49,918 nt of DNA from an uncultured Clostridia bacterium (GTDB lineage Bacteria; Bacillota; Clostridia; Oscillospirales; Ruminococcaceae): NCBI GenBank assembly GCA_947175385.1, contig CAMWMN010000005.1, forward strand, positions 1 through 49,918, in the 5' to 3' direction. The notes below the pieces were generated by a model. It searched no databases. It was given only the letters and a program-made list of their open reading frames with translations, and was not told the origin of the DNA. This document shows, piece after piece, positions 8,189-14,892 of the stretch. Every line of letters begins with the position of its first letter. Within the stretch, counting starts at the first letter, position 1. A program made the position numbers and the translations under genes.

Positions 8189-9187
8189 TTATACTTCCAT
8201 AATAATAGAGCCGTAAGTCAGCCCCGCGCCGAACCCTACAAAGCATATCTTCATACCGGGTTTTATCTTCCCTGCCTTAAACATCTCATCCAATCCAACG
8301 GGAATGCACGCACTGGAAACATTTCCCATATGTTTGATGTTGGTGAACAGCTTTTCGGACGGAATCCCCATATTTTCGGCGGCTTTCTCGATGATTCGCA
8401 GATTCGCTTGATGCGGAATCACCAAATCCAGCTCCGAAAGCTCGAATCCGCCCTGCTCCGCCGCAGTTTTAACGGCATTTGCCATTGCGTTCACGGCGAA
8501 TTTGTACACTGCCTTGCCGTCCTGAACAAGGTAGTTCTGCTTGCCCTCAGTGTCGAAACGGTGCTGATAATATTCATCTATATCGCCGTACCACGGGCAA
8601 TTCGGGTGGTAGTGGACTTTGCAGTAGAGCGCTTCAAATTCGTCCCCCTCAGCGCCAAGAAATGATGTATATATCTTGTCACTCCTTTTGATAAGTACCG
8701 CGCCCGCCGCATCACCGAACAGGATACTTGAAGCGCGGTCAGTGTAGTCAGTTTGATTTGAGAGCTTTTCGGAGCTTACAATCAGGACATTTTCATATTT
8801 CTCCGTATCTAGGAATTTCTGAGCAATGTCCATTGAGGTGATGAACCCTGTACACGCGCTGTTCACATCAAAGCACGCGGCATTCTTCGCGCCGATGAGC
8901 TTCTGAATAAGGCAGCTCATCGCGGGGTAGAAAAAGTCGGGCGTACAGGTGGAAACTATGATGAGGTTGACGTCCTCTGGGTTGAACTTCGCGGATTCCA
9001 AGGCGCGTTTCGCCGCTTGCGCTCCCATATAGTAGTTCGGCCTGTCGGTCGCGATGTGACGCTGTTTAATACCCGTCCGAGGGAAAATCCATTCATCGGA
9101 CGTGTCGAGAATCTCCGAAAATTTGTCGTTGTCCGCAACAAATTCGGGGACATAACTGCCCGTTCCCAAAAATTCTATACCGCTCAT
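8189..9187 (-). CDS. fabH: 3-oxoacyl-ACP synthase III
   Basis: FabH starts fatty acid synthesis by joining acetyl-CoA (or a branched acyl-CoA) to malonyl-ACP. Catalytic residues are Cys at about 112 (DVNSACTGF), His in IPHQANLRI and Asn in MGNVSSACIPV. At 332 residues it is full length. It is the first gene of the minus-strand cluster, with an AAGGAG ribosome site, a near-consensus promoter about 90 bp upstream, and a perfect palindrome just before the ribosome site that may be an operator. Confidence 0.97.
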   Translation of the reverse strand: MSGIEFLGTGSYVPEFVADNDKFSEILDTSDEWIFPRTGIKQRHIATDRPNYYMGAQAAKRALESAKFNPEDVNLIIVSTCTPDFFYPAMSCLIQKLIGAKNAACFDVNSACTGFITSMDIAQKFLDTEKYENVLIVSSEKLSNQTDYTDRASSILFGDAAGAVLIKRSDKIYTSFLGAEGDEFEALYCKVHYHPNCPWYGDIDEYYQHRFDTEGKQNYLVQDGKAVYKFAVNAMANAVKTAAEQGGFELSELDLVIPHQANLRIIEKAAENMGIPSEKLFTNIKHMGNVSSACIPVGLDEMFKAGKIKPGMKICFVGFGAGLTYGSIIMEV

Positions 9188-9205
9188 TAAAAAAACTCCT
9201 TGATT

Positions 9206-9220
9206 TTATTTTGAAAATAA
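9206..9220. promoter_or_regulatory. Palindrome in fabH leader, possible operator
   Basis: TTATTTTGAAAATAA is a perfect inverted repeat (7-bp arms, 1-nt centre) about 20 bp upstream of the fabH start. It closely matches the palindrome in the acpP promoter. This suggests one regulator for both ends of the cluster; the identity of that regulator is unknown. Confidence 0.4.
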
Positions 9221-9277
9221 TGTATAATGAAACGTGGGGGATATAAATCCCGAACATTGTAAATACATACACTTATT

Positions 9278-9306
9278 ATTTTAACCTATTTTATCCAATT
9301 TGTCAA
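9278..9306 (-). promoter_or_regulatory. fabH operon promoter
   Basis: On the minus strand this is TTGACA, 17 bp, TAAAAT. The predicted transcript start is near 9271, giving a leader of about 85 nt that contains the TTATTTTGAAAATAA palindrome. The gap between fabH and fabD (398 bp) otherwise holds AT-rich DNA and, toward fabD, a multi-hairpin element. Confidence 0.75.
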
Positions 9307-9452
9307 CCGTATTTTTGGATAACTTGTGAATTTTTTATCAAAAAATTATTGTACTGTTAAAAATTGACAGTTATTCGAGTTACAGCCGTAAACCACTGTT
9401 CGGGGTGAAATTTAGGTGCGCTAAAATCACAAGCAACTTGATGGCGACTAGT

Positions 9453-9564
9453 GCAAATTCAAAATGCGAGCGATGAGCAACACCACGAAGTGGTGTTGCG
9501 GGTCGCTCAGCGAGCACAGATGAAAATTGCAAAGCAATTTTCATCTGTGCGGTTTTGGATTTGC
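9453..9564 (+). repeat. Multi-hairpin leader element, copy 3 (fabD), type copy
   Basis: The outer arms are GCAAATTCAAAATGC / GGTTTTGGATTTGC. Inside come hairpin B (GCAACACCAC-gaa-GTGGTGTTGC) and then hairpin A (GCACAGATGAAAATTGC and its complement around AAA). It ends 21 bp before the fabD ATG and is followed by ATTCAAAATAAGGAGG. All full-length copies share the order outer arm, B, A, outer arm, A/T tail with AAGGAG, then start codon, read toward the gene. A segment just upstream (CACTGTTcGGGGTGAAAT) recurs before copy 4. Confidence 0.85.
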
Positions 9565-9585
9565 CATTCAAAATAAGGAGGATTT

Positions 9586-10509
9586 ATGAAGACAGCATTT
9601 TTATTTTCGGGACAAGGGTCGCAGTATCCGGGCATGGGTGCGGAGCTTGCGGCGAAATTCGACAGCGCAAAGCGGATTTTGGAGTGCGGCTCGGATATTC
9701 TGGGCTATGATTTGCTGAAAAAGCTGACAGACAGCACTGCGGAGGAGCTTGCTCAAACGCGGCTGTCGCAGCCTGCGATATTCACGGTGTCGCTGTTGGC
9801 GCTGAACGCCGTCCGCGAGAACGGTGCAGAGAACTGCGCCGTTGCGGGACACTCGCTGGGCGAGTATGCGGCGATGTATGCAGCCGGAATGCTCACGCTT
9901 GAGGACGCGTTCAAGGCGATCAAGCTGCGCTCGGAAGCGATGGCAAAGGCGGCGGAGAGCACTCACGGCGCGATGGCGGCGGTTATCGGTGCGGACAACG
10001 CGGCAATCGAGGAGGTCTGCGCAGATGTTAACGGGTATTGCGTTCCTGCGAACTATAATTGTCCCGTTCAGACGGTCATTGCCGGTGATTCGGCAGCAGT
10101 GGACGAGGCTGTAAACGCTTTCACCGAGCGAAAAATCAGATGCGTAAAGCTCGCGGTGACGGCGGCATTCCATACCAAGCATATGGAATCTGCGGCGGCG
10201 GAGTTTAAGGAGCAAATCGCGGGATTTGCATTTGGAAAGCCGAATTGCGATTTCTACTCGAATTTGTATGGCGCAAAGCTGACCGATTTTGCGGATATGT
10301 CGGGCTATCTCGCCGCACATATCTGCAATCCCGTAAAATTTACGGACGAGCTTAATGCAATGAATGAAGTGGGAATTGAGGCATATGTGGAGCTTGGTCC
10401 GGGCAAGGTGCTTTCGGGGCTGGTTCGCAAGACTCTCAAACCCGCAGTAAACACCTATGTTGAAAATGCCGAAACGCTTGACAAGGCACTCGCGGCACTT
10501 AACAGTTGA
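9586..10509 (+). CDS. fabD: Malonyl-CoA:ACP transacylase
   Basis: FabD moves malonyl groups from CoA to ACP. The 307 residues carry FLFSGQGSQ at the N-terminus, the nucleophile Ser at about 90 in AVAGHSLGEYAA, and the catalytic His in AAFHTKHM. It is transcribed away from the other fab genes and is preceded by a multi-hairpin element whose tail supplies AAGGAGG. No near-consensus promoter was evident just upstream, so how it is transcribed is unclear. Function is secure. Confidence 0.96.
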   Translation: MKTAFLFSGQGSQYPGMGAELAAKFDSAKRILECGSDILGYDLLKKLTDSTAEELAQTRLSQPAIFTVSLLALNAVRENGAENCAVAGHSLGEYAAMYAAGMLTLEDAFKAIKLRSEAMAKAAESTHGAMAAVIGADNAAIEEVCADVNGYCVPANYNCPVQTVIAGDSAAVDEAVNAFTERKIRCVKLAVTAAFHTKHMESAAAEFKEQIAGFAFGKPNCDFYSNLYGAKLTDFADMSGYLAAHICNPVKFTDELNAMNEVGIEAYVELGPGKVLSGLVRKTLKPAVNTYVENAETLDKALAALNS

Positions 10510-10593
10510 AAGTTATATGGATTATAACCATAACCCACTGTTTGGGGTGAAATCAATTGCGCTATAACCCGAAACAACCTATCGGAGAGTAAT

Positions 10594-10707
10594 GCAAATT
10601 CAAAACGCGAGCGTTGCCGAGCACCGCGCAGCGGTGAGAGGTAACGTTCAGCGAGCACTCTTGAAATGCCGCAAAGCGGCATTTCAAGAGCGCGTTTTTG
10701 AATTTGC
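10594..10707 (+). repeat. Multi-hairpin leader element, copy 4
   Basis: Arms GCAAATTCAAAACGCGAGCG / GCGTTTTTGAATTTGC enclose hairpin B (CACCGC/GCGGTG) and hairpin A (GAAATGCCG-caaag-CGGCATTTC). It is followed at once by a shorter copy. The 85 bp before it resemble those before copy 3 (CACTGTTtGGGGTGAAAT), so the repeated unit is longer than the hairpin core. Confidence 0.8.
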
Positions 10708-10721
10708 CATCTAGATTTAGC

Positions 10722-10783
10722 GCAAATCCGGCAAACCGCCGCGGAAGCGCATCGCAGCGGAGTTTGCACGGTGCCGGATTTGC
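10722..10783 (+). repeat. Short multi-hairpin element, copy 4b (aroE)
   Basis: A 62-bp version with arms GCAAATCCGGCA / TGCCGGATTTGC and a short interior. It ends 21 bp before aroE and is followed by TATTTAGATAAAGGAG. It keeps the outer arms and the ribosome-site tail but lacks one of the inner hairpins. Confidence 0.75.
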
Positions 10784-10804
10784 TATTTAGATAAAGGAGA
10801 AGAT

Positions 10805-11650
10805 ATGCGTAAGTTTTGTTTGATTGGGCATCCTTTGGGGCATTCGCTGTCACCGCAAATTCACGCGCGGCTGTTTGAGCTGTCCGGGGAAAAGGTGGAA
10901 TATACGTTGGAGGATATTGATCCCTCGGAGTTGGAATCCAAATTCGGCTTTTTGTCGGAATTTGACGGATTTAATATCACAATTCCGCACAAAATGGGAA
11001 TTATTGATTATTGCGACGAGCTTTCGGACGGTGCAAAGCGTTACCGTTCGGTAAACTGCGTGAAAAACGGCGAACGTACAATCGGATACAATACCGATTG
11101 TATAGGGTTTACCAAGTCGGTTCATATGTTGGGCGCATCGCTGAAATCCAAGGTGCTACTTATCGGCTGCGGCGGAGTGGGTCGTATGATGGCAATCGAA
11201 ACCGCTCTGGAGGGCGGCGAGCTTACTATTGCCGCTCTCCCGAGTGATTTGCCGTTGGCGCAAAAAGCAGTGGATGAAATAAATGTTCTAAATCCTACCG
11301 CAAAGGTGAAAATCGCGGAAATCGGCGAAAAAGGGCTTAGTAACGCGGATTTGGGCGATGAAAAGTTCGATTTGCTACTGAATGCCTGCCCCGTGGGAAT
11401 GTTCCCGAAAGTGGACAGAATGCCCTGCCTGCCCGAGGTGTTGGACAATGTTAAATACGTGTTTGACGCGATTTACAACCCCAAAGAAACGCTTCTGGCG
11501 AAAACCGCGCGGGAGCGCGGCTGCACGGCAATGACGGGTATGGCTATGTTGGTACTTCAAGCGGTTGCGGCGCACGAAATCTGGGATAACGTAAGCTACA
11601 AAAAGGAAGATATTGGCAATCTTATTGCTGATATGGAGAATCTGGTATGA
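10805..11650 (+). CDS. aroE: Shikimate dehydrogenase
   Basis: AroE reduces 3-dehydroshikimate to shikimate with NADPH in aromatic amino acid synthesis. The substrate site is visible at the N-terminus (IGHPLGHSLSPQIHARLF), with the catalytic Lys in FNITIPHKMGI and Asp in GYNTDCIGF. The nucleotide-binding loop is LLIGCGGVGR (the usual GAGGA is GCGGV). At 281 residues it is normal. Its last 4 bp overlap aroK, so the two are coupled; the only aro genes here are these two. Confidence 0.93.
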   Translation: MRKFCLIGHPLGHSLSPQIHARLFELSGEKVEYTLEDIDPSELESKFGFLSEFDGFNITIPHKMGIIDYCDELSDGAKRYRSVNCVKNGERTIGYNTDCIGFTKSVHMLGASLKSKVLLIGCGGVGRMMAIETALEGGELTIAALPSDLPLAQKAVDEINVLNPTAKVKIAEIGEKGLSNADLGDEKFDLLLNACPVGMFPKVDRMPCLPEVLDNVKYVFDAIYNPKETLLAKTARERGCTAMTGMAMLVLQAVAAHEIWDNVSYKKEDIGNLIADMENLV

Positions 11651-12159
11651 AAAGCGTTTATTTATGCGGGTTTATGGGCTGCGGAAAAAGTCACATCGGG
11701 CGAATGTTGTCAACCGCTATGAATCGGCGGTTCGTGGACTTGGACAAATACATTGTCGCGGCGGAGAATATGCAGATCCCCGAAATTTTTGAGCGGTTCG
11801 GTGAACCGCATTTCAGGCAGCTTGAAGCGAAATATATCCGCGAACTGTCCGGCGGGAGCGTTGTCGCAACGGGCGGCGGCGCGCTGCTTAACGATGAAAC
11901 CGCGAAATTTGCGCGGGAGGTCGGGTTGTCCGTGTACATCAATACCGCATTTGAGGTTTGCTATGGGCGCATTAAAGGGGATTCCAACCGCCCGCTTGTG
12001 ATGAACAATACCCCCGAACAGCTCCGTGAGCTGTTCAGCAAACGCGCCGACATTTATCGAAAGAACGCGACTTATATGGTCAATGGAAACACCTCTGATC
12101 TCGTTATTGCGGACGAAATCGCGAAGCTGGTGAAATATTTCGAGGAGCATGAAATCTAA
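11647..12159 (+). CDS. aroK: Shikimate kinase
   Basis: This enzyme phosphorylates shikimate with ATP. The Walker A loop GFMGCGKSHIG (about residues 8-18), the shikimate-binding D-K-Y segment (FVDLDKYI), the GGG motif (VVATGGGALL) and the lid region (DSNRPLV) are all in place. The length of 170 residues is normal. It starts within the aroE stop (ATGA overlap) and ends right at the amidohydrolase start, so it belongs to a three-gene operon. Confidence 0.94.
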   Translation: MKSVYLCGFMGCGKSHIGRMLSTAMNRRFVDLDKYIVAAENMQIPEIFERFGEPHFRQLEAKYIRELSGGSVVATGGGALLNDETAKFAREVGLSVYINTAFEVCYGRIKGDSNRPLVMNNTPEQLRELFSKRADIYRKNATYMVNGNTSDLVIADEIAKLVKYFEEHEI

Positions 12160-13338
12160 ATGGTCATTAAGAATGTCAGAATAAGAACAATGTCCGCCAA
12201 GGACTACGAGAACGGCTTTGTACGTTTTGGGAAGATAATCACCGAAATCGGCGATATGAACGAGTATGTTGAGGTCGATGAGGACGTGATCAACGCCGCC
12301 GGGCGGACACTCTACCCCGGGTTTATTGACGCGCACTGCCACCTCGGAATGTGGAGCAATGGTTATTCCATGCAGCTTGAGGGCGATGACGGCAACGAAT
12401 GCACCGACCCCATTACACCGCAGCTCCGCGCGATAGACAGCATAAACGCAATGGACAGGTGCTTTGAGGACGCGGCGCGCGCGGGCGTTACGGCGGTTTG
12501 TACGGGAGTCGGCAGCGCGAATCCCATCGGAGGAAACTTCGCGATACTCAAAACCGCAGGTTCAAAGCGTGTGGATAAGCTGATCGTCAAGAATCCCGCG
12601 TGCATTAAATTCGCGCTGGGTGAAAACCCCAAAAATACGTACAACGACCGCGATGAAACGCCGATTACGCGTATGGCGACCGCCGCACTTATCCGCGAAC
12701 AGCTCCGAAAAGCTCTGCGTTACAAGGAGGATTGGGACGAGTACAATCGGCTCAAGGGCACGGACGATGAGGTTTCCAAACCCGATTTTGACGCGAAGTG
12801 CGAGGCAATGCTCCCGCTATTTGATAAAGAAGAGTCGCTTCAGGCGCATTTTCACTGTCACCGTGCGGACGATATTTTCACGGCGGTGCGGATTGCGCGC
12901 GAATTTGGGCTGAATTATGTGCTGATTCACTGCACCGAGGGCGCGCTGATTGCCGATGAACTTGCCGAGGACGCTCCGCACGTGGTTATGGGTCCGCTTA
13001 TCGGCGACCGCGGCAAGCCGGAGCTTATAAATCACGATATTTCCGCCCCCGCCGCGCTGAACTCCCACGGAATCAAGCTCTCGGTCTGCACGGACCACCC
13101 CGAAACCCCGATTCAATATCTTCCGCTGACGGCAGCGGTTGCGGTGCGCGGGGGACTTTCGCGCGATGAGGCGCTGAAATCCATCACGATTAACGCGGCG
13201 GAAATTCTGGGAATCTCAAACCGCCTGGGGAGCATCGAGGTAGGCAAGGACGCGGACTTTGCGCTGTTTGCGGGAGATCCGCTGGACGTGACGGTTATGC
13301 CCGATATGGTGTTCATAGACGGGAAACGGCGATTTTGA
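12160..13338 (+). CDS. Amidohydrolase family protein
   Basis: This is a metal-dependent TIM-barrel hydrolase of the imidazolonepropionase/dihydroorotase-like superfamily, but the substrate is unknown. Metal ligands are visible: HxH in PGFIDAHCHLG, HFHCH at about residue 228, a later IHCTE, and SVCTDHPETP holding the conserved Asp. The C-terminal part (GSIEVGKDADFALFAGDPLD) is the usual beta-sandwich signature. At 392 residues it is full length. The ATG at 12160 directly follows the aroK stop, so it is part of the aro operon. A link to shikimate metabolism is not obvious. Confidence 0.88.
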   Translation: MVIKNVRIRTMSAKDYENGFVRFGKIITEIGDMNEYVEVDEDVINAAGRTLYPGFIDAHCHLGMWSNGYSMQLEGDDGNECTDPITPQLRAIDSINAMDRCFEDAARAGVTAVCTGVGSANPIGGNFAILKTAGSKRVDKLIVKNPACIKFALGENPKNTYNDRDETPITRMATAALIREQLRKALRYKEDWDEYNRLKGTDDEVSKPDFDAKCEAMLPLFDKEESLQAHFHCHRADDIFTAVRIAREFGLNYVLIHCTEGALIADELAEDAPHVVMGPLIGDRGKPELINHDISAPAALNSHGIKLSVCTDHPETPIQYLPLTAAVAVRGGLSRDEALKSITINAAEILGISNRLGSIEVGKDADFALFAGDPLDVTVMPDMVFIDGKRRF

Positions 13339-13363
13339 TTCAGAGTAAGGTTTGGGCGATTAG

Positions 13364-13440
13364 TGCAAATTCAAAACGCGAGAGGGGAGAAGTACCTCTT
13401 AGCAAACGCAGACGCAAAGTGTCTGCGTGGTTTTAATTCG
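13364..13440 (+). repeat. Degenerate multi-hairpin element, copy 5a
   Basis: It starts with GCAAATTCAAAACGCG, then a short hairpin B (AGAGG...CCTCT) and hairpin A (ACGCAGAC-gcaaagt-GTCTGCGT), and ends in GGTTTTAATTCG. The right arm is decayed. It is the first of three elements in tandem before the fumarase-like gene. Confidence 0.7.
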
Positions 13441-13462
13441 AAGCAAGTTTTTGGTGATTCGT

Positions 13463-13536
13463 GCAAATTGCGAAAGCGAGCGTTGCCGAACACCAAAAGT
13501 GTGAGGTAACGCTCATCTGTGCGGTTCGCAATTTGC
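13463..13536 (+). repeat. Multi-hairpin element, copy 5b, deleted for hairpin A
   Basis: Arms GCAAATTGCGAA / TTCGCAATTTGC are perfect and hairpin B is GCGTT.CC..ACAC-caaaa-GTGT..GG.AACGC. Of hairpin A only the distal strand (TCATCTGTGC) remains, so this copy has lost one stem arm. Confidence 0.7.
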
Positions 13537-13550
13537 CATTAAAAATTAGT

Positions 13551-13658
13551 GAAATTCAAAAAGTCTCAAAATTGCCGAAGGGAATTTTGAGCGGTTTCGG
13601 AATGCTGGCAGAGTGAGCGCAGCGAACGGAGCCCAAGCATTTCGAAATTTTGAATTTC
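13551..13658 (+). repeat. Second-type multi-hairpin element, copy 5c (fumarase-like gene)
   Basis: Outer arms GAAATTCAAAA / TTTTGAATTTC enclose CTCAAAATT...AATTTTGAG and then GGAATGCT...AAGCATTTCG with a GC-rich interior. It ends 21 bp before the gene start and is followed by TATTAAAATAAGGAG. Sequence and hairpin order differ from the type copy, but the placement and tail are the same. The closest relative is 18867-18963. Confidence 0.75.
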
Positions 13659-13679
13659 TATTAAAATAAGGAGAAAAAA

Positions 13680-14519
13680 ATGCGTGAAATAAAGGCTGAA
13701 ATGATTATGGAGGTTGTGGCGCGGATGTGCGTGGAGGCGAATCTGCGGCTGCCGTGCGGAATGCGCGAGTGCATTGAGGATGCGGCGAAATCCGAGAAAA
13801 GCCCGCTATGCAAGTCGGTTCTGTGCGACATCACCGCGAATCTCGACTGCGCCGCAGAGCTGGGCGTTCCCATCTGCCAGGATACGGGAATGGCGGTGAT
13901 TTTCGCGGAAATCGGGCAAGATGTTCATATAGACGGCGATTTTGAGAACGCGGTAAATCAAGGAGTGTCACGCGGTTATGTTGACGGAAAACTGCGGCTG
14001 TCCGTTGTTTCGGATCCGCTCGAACGCGTAAACAGCGGAGATAACACCCCCGCAATCATTCACACGCGGTTGGTTTCGGGGGATAAAATACACTTGACCG
14101 TTGCTCCCAAGGGCTTTGGAAGTGAGAATATGAGCCGCCTGAAGATGTTCACACCGTCCGCAACGCGTGATGATATTGTGAATTTTGTGGTGGAAACGGC
14201 TTCAATCGCGGGGTCGAATCCGTGTCCGCCGATTGTGGTCGGAGTGGGTATAGGCGGAGATTTCGAGCAGTGCGCGCTCCTTGCAAAAAAGGCTCTCTGC
14301 CGCGATTTGAGCGTGCGCAATCCCAAGCCGCTCTATGCGGAGCTGGAGCGCGAAATGCTGGACGGCATAAACCGCCTTGGAATCGGTTCGCAAGGCTTTG
14401 GCGGCACGGTAACGGCACTATATGTCAATATCGAGCAAGCTCCCACACACATCGCGGGACTTCCCGTGGCAGTGAATATGGGCTGTCACGTAACGCGCCA
14501 CGCGGAAGAGATAATTTAA
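13680..14519 (+). CDS. Fumarate hydratase / tartrate dehydratase alpha-type subunit
   Basis: It matches the alpha subunit of two-subunit, oxygen-sensitive iron-sulfur hydro-lyases (class I fumarase or L-tartrate dehydratase). The motif GVPICQDTGMAVIFAEIG carries an Fe-S-binding Cys, and further conserved Cys lie in SNPCPPIVVGVGIGG and MGCHVTRHA. The length of 279 residues is complete for this subunit. The beta subunit (about 180 residues), normally adjacent, is not found in the 373 bp downstream, so this copy is alone here. Substrate (fumarate or tartrate) cannot be told from sequence. Confidence 0.88.
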   Translation: MREIKAEMIMEVVARMCVEANLRLPCGMRECIEDAAKSEKSPLCKSVLCDITANLDCAAELGVPICQDTGMAVIFAEIGQDVHIDGDFENAVNQGVSRGYVDGKLRLSVVSDPLERVNSGDNTPAIIHTRLVSGDKIHLTVAPKGFGSENMSRLKMFTPSATRDDIVNFVVETASIAGSNPCPPIVVGVGIGGDFEQCALLAKKALCRDLSVRNPKPLYAELEREMLDGINRLGIGSQGFGGTVTALYVNIEQAPTHIAGLPVAVNMGCHVTRHAEEII

Positions 14520-14585
14520 GGCAACACCGCACAATTAACGGCTACCGCCTTAACGCTCAAAAATACCGAACTGTATATTAACCTC

Positions 14586-14618
14586 GCGGTTCACCTTGTT
14601 GCAGGCAGAGAGAACCGC
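14586..14618 (+). terminator. Possible terminator after the fumarase-like gene
   Basis: GCGGTTC pairs with GAACCGC across a 19-nt loop, followed by a weak T-containing run (TAAGTTTATATAG). The long loop and poor T-tract make this only a candidate. The 373-bp gap holds in addition an AT-rich hairpin and a promoter. Confidence 0.3.
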
Positions 14619-14652
14619 TAAGTTTATATAGTCTTTGTCAAATTCTCCCTTA

Positions 14653-14681
14653 TTTTGAAAAATATATGAAATTTTTCAAAA
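14653..14681. other. AT-rich inverted repeat before the GGDEF-EAL gene
   Basis: TTTTGAAAAAT and ATTTTTCAAAA are perfect 11-bp arms around a 7-nt loop, 17 bp upstream of the -35 box of the following promoter. It could be an operator or a weak transcription stop. No protein is implicated. Confidence 0.4.
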
Positions 14682-14697
14682 AATCACAAAAAGCCGC

Positions 14698-14726
14698 TTG
14701 CATTGTTGAAAATTTTATGTTATAAT
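14698..14726 (+). promoter_or_regulatory. Promoter of the GGDEF-EAL-like gene
   Basis: TTGCAT, 17 bp, TATAAT; the leader to the ATG at 14893 is about 160 nt. I looked for a c-di-GMP riboswitch in this leader and saw no convincing match. Confidence 0.65.
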
Positions 14727-14892
14727 GTATATGGTAGATAAGGAAAATGTGTAATTCCGCATTTTTTACATCTGTTAGAAATACAATTAACGGGTAACAA
14801 TTTGCGCGGATTGAAACGCTCCCATAGCTTTCTCACATTAAAGCGCTGCTTTTCGCCGCAAAGATGAACGACATATAAAAGCCGGTGATCAA

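Noticed and set aside
14727-14892. c-di-GMP riboswitch in the leader of the GGDEF-EAL-like gene
   Set aside because: I could not find the conserved core (for example GCACAGGGCAAACC) or a matching helix set.
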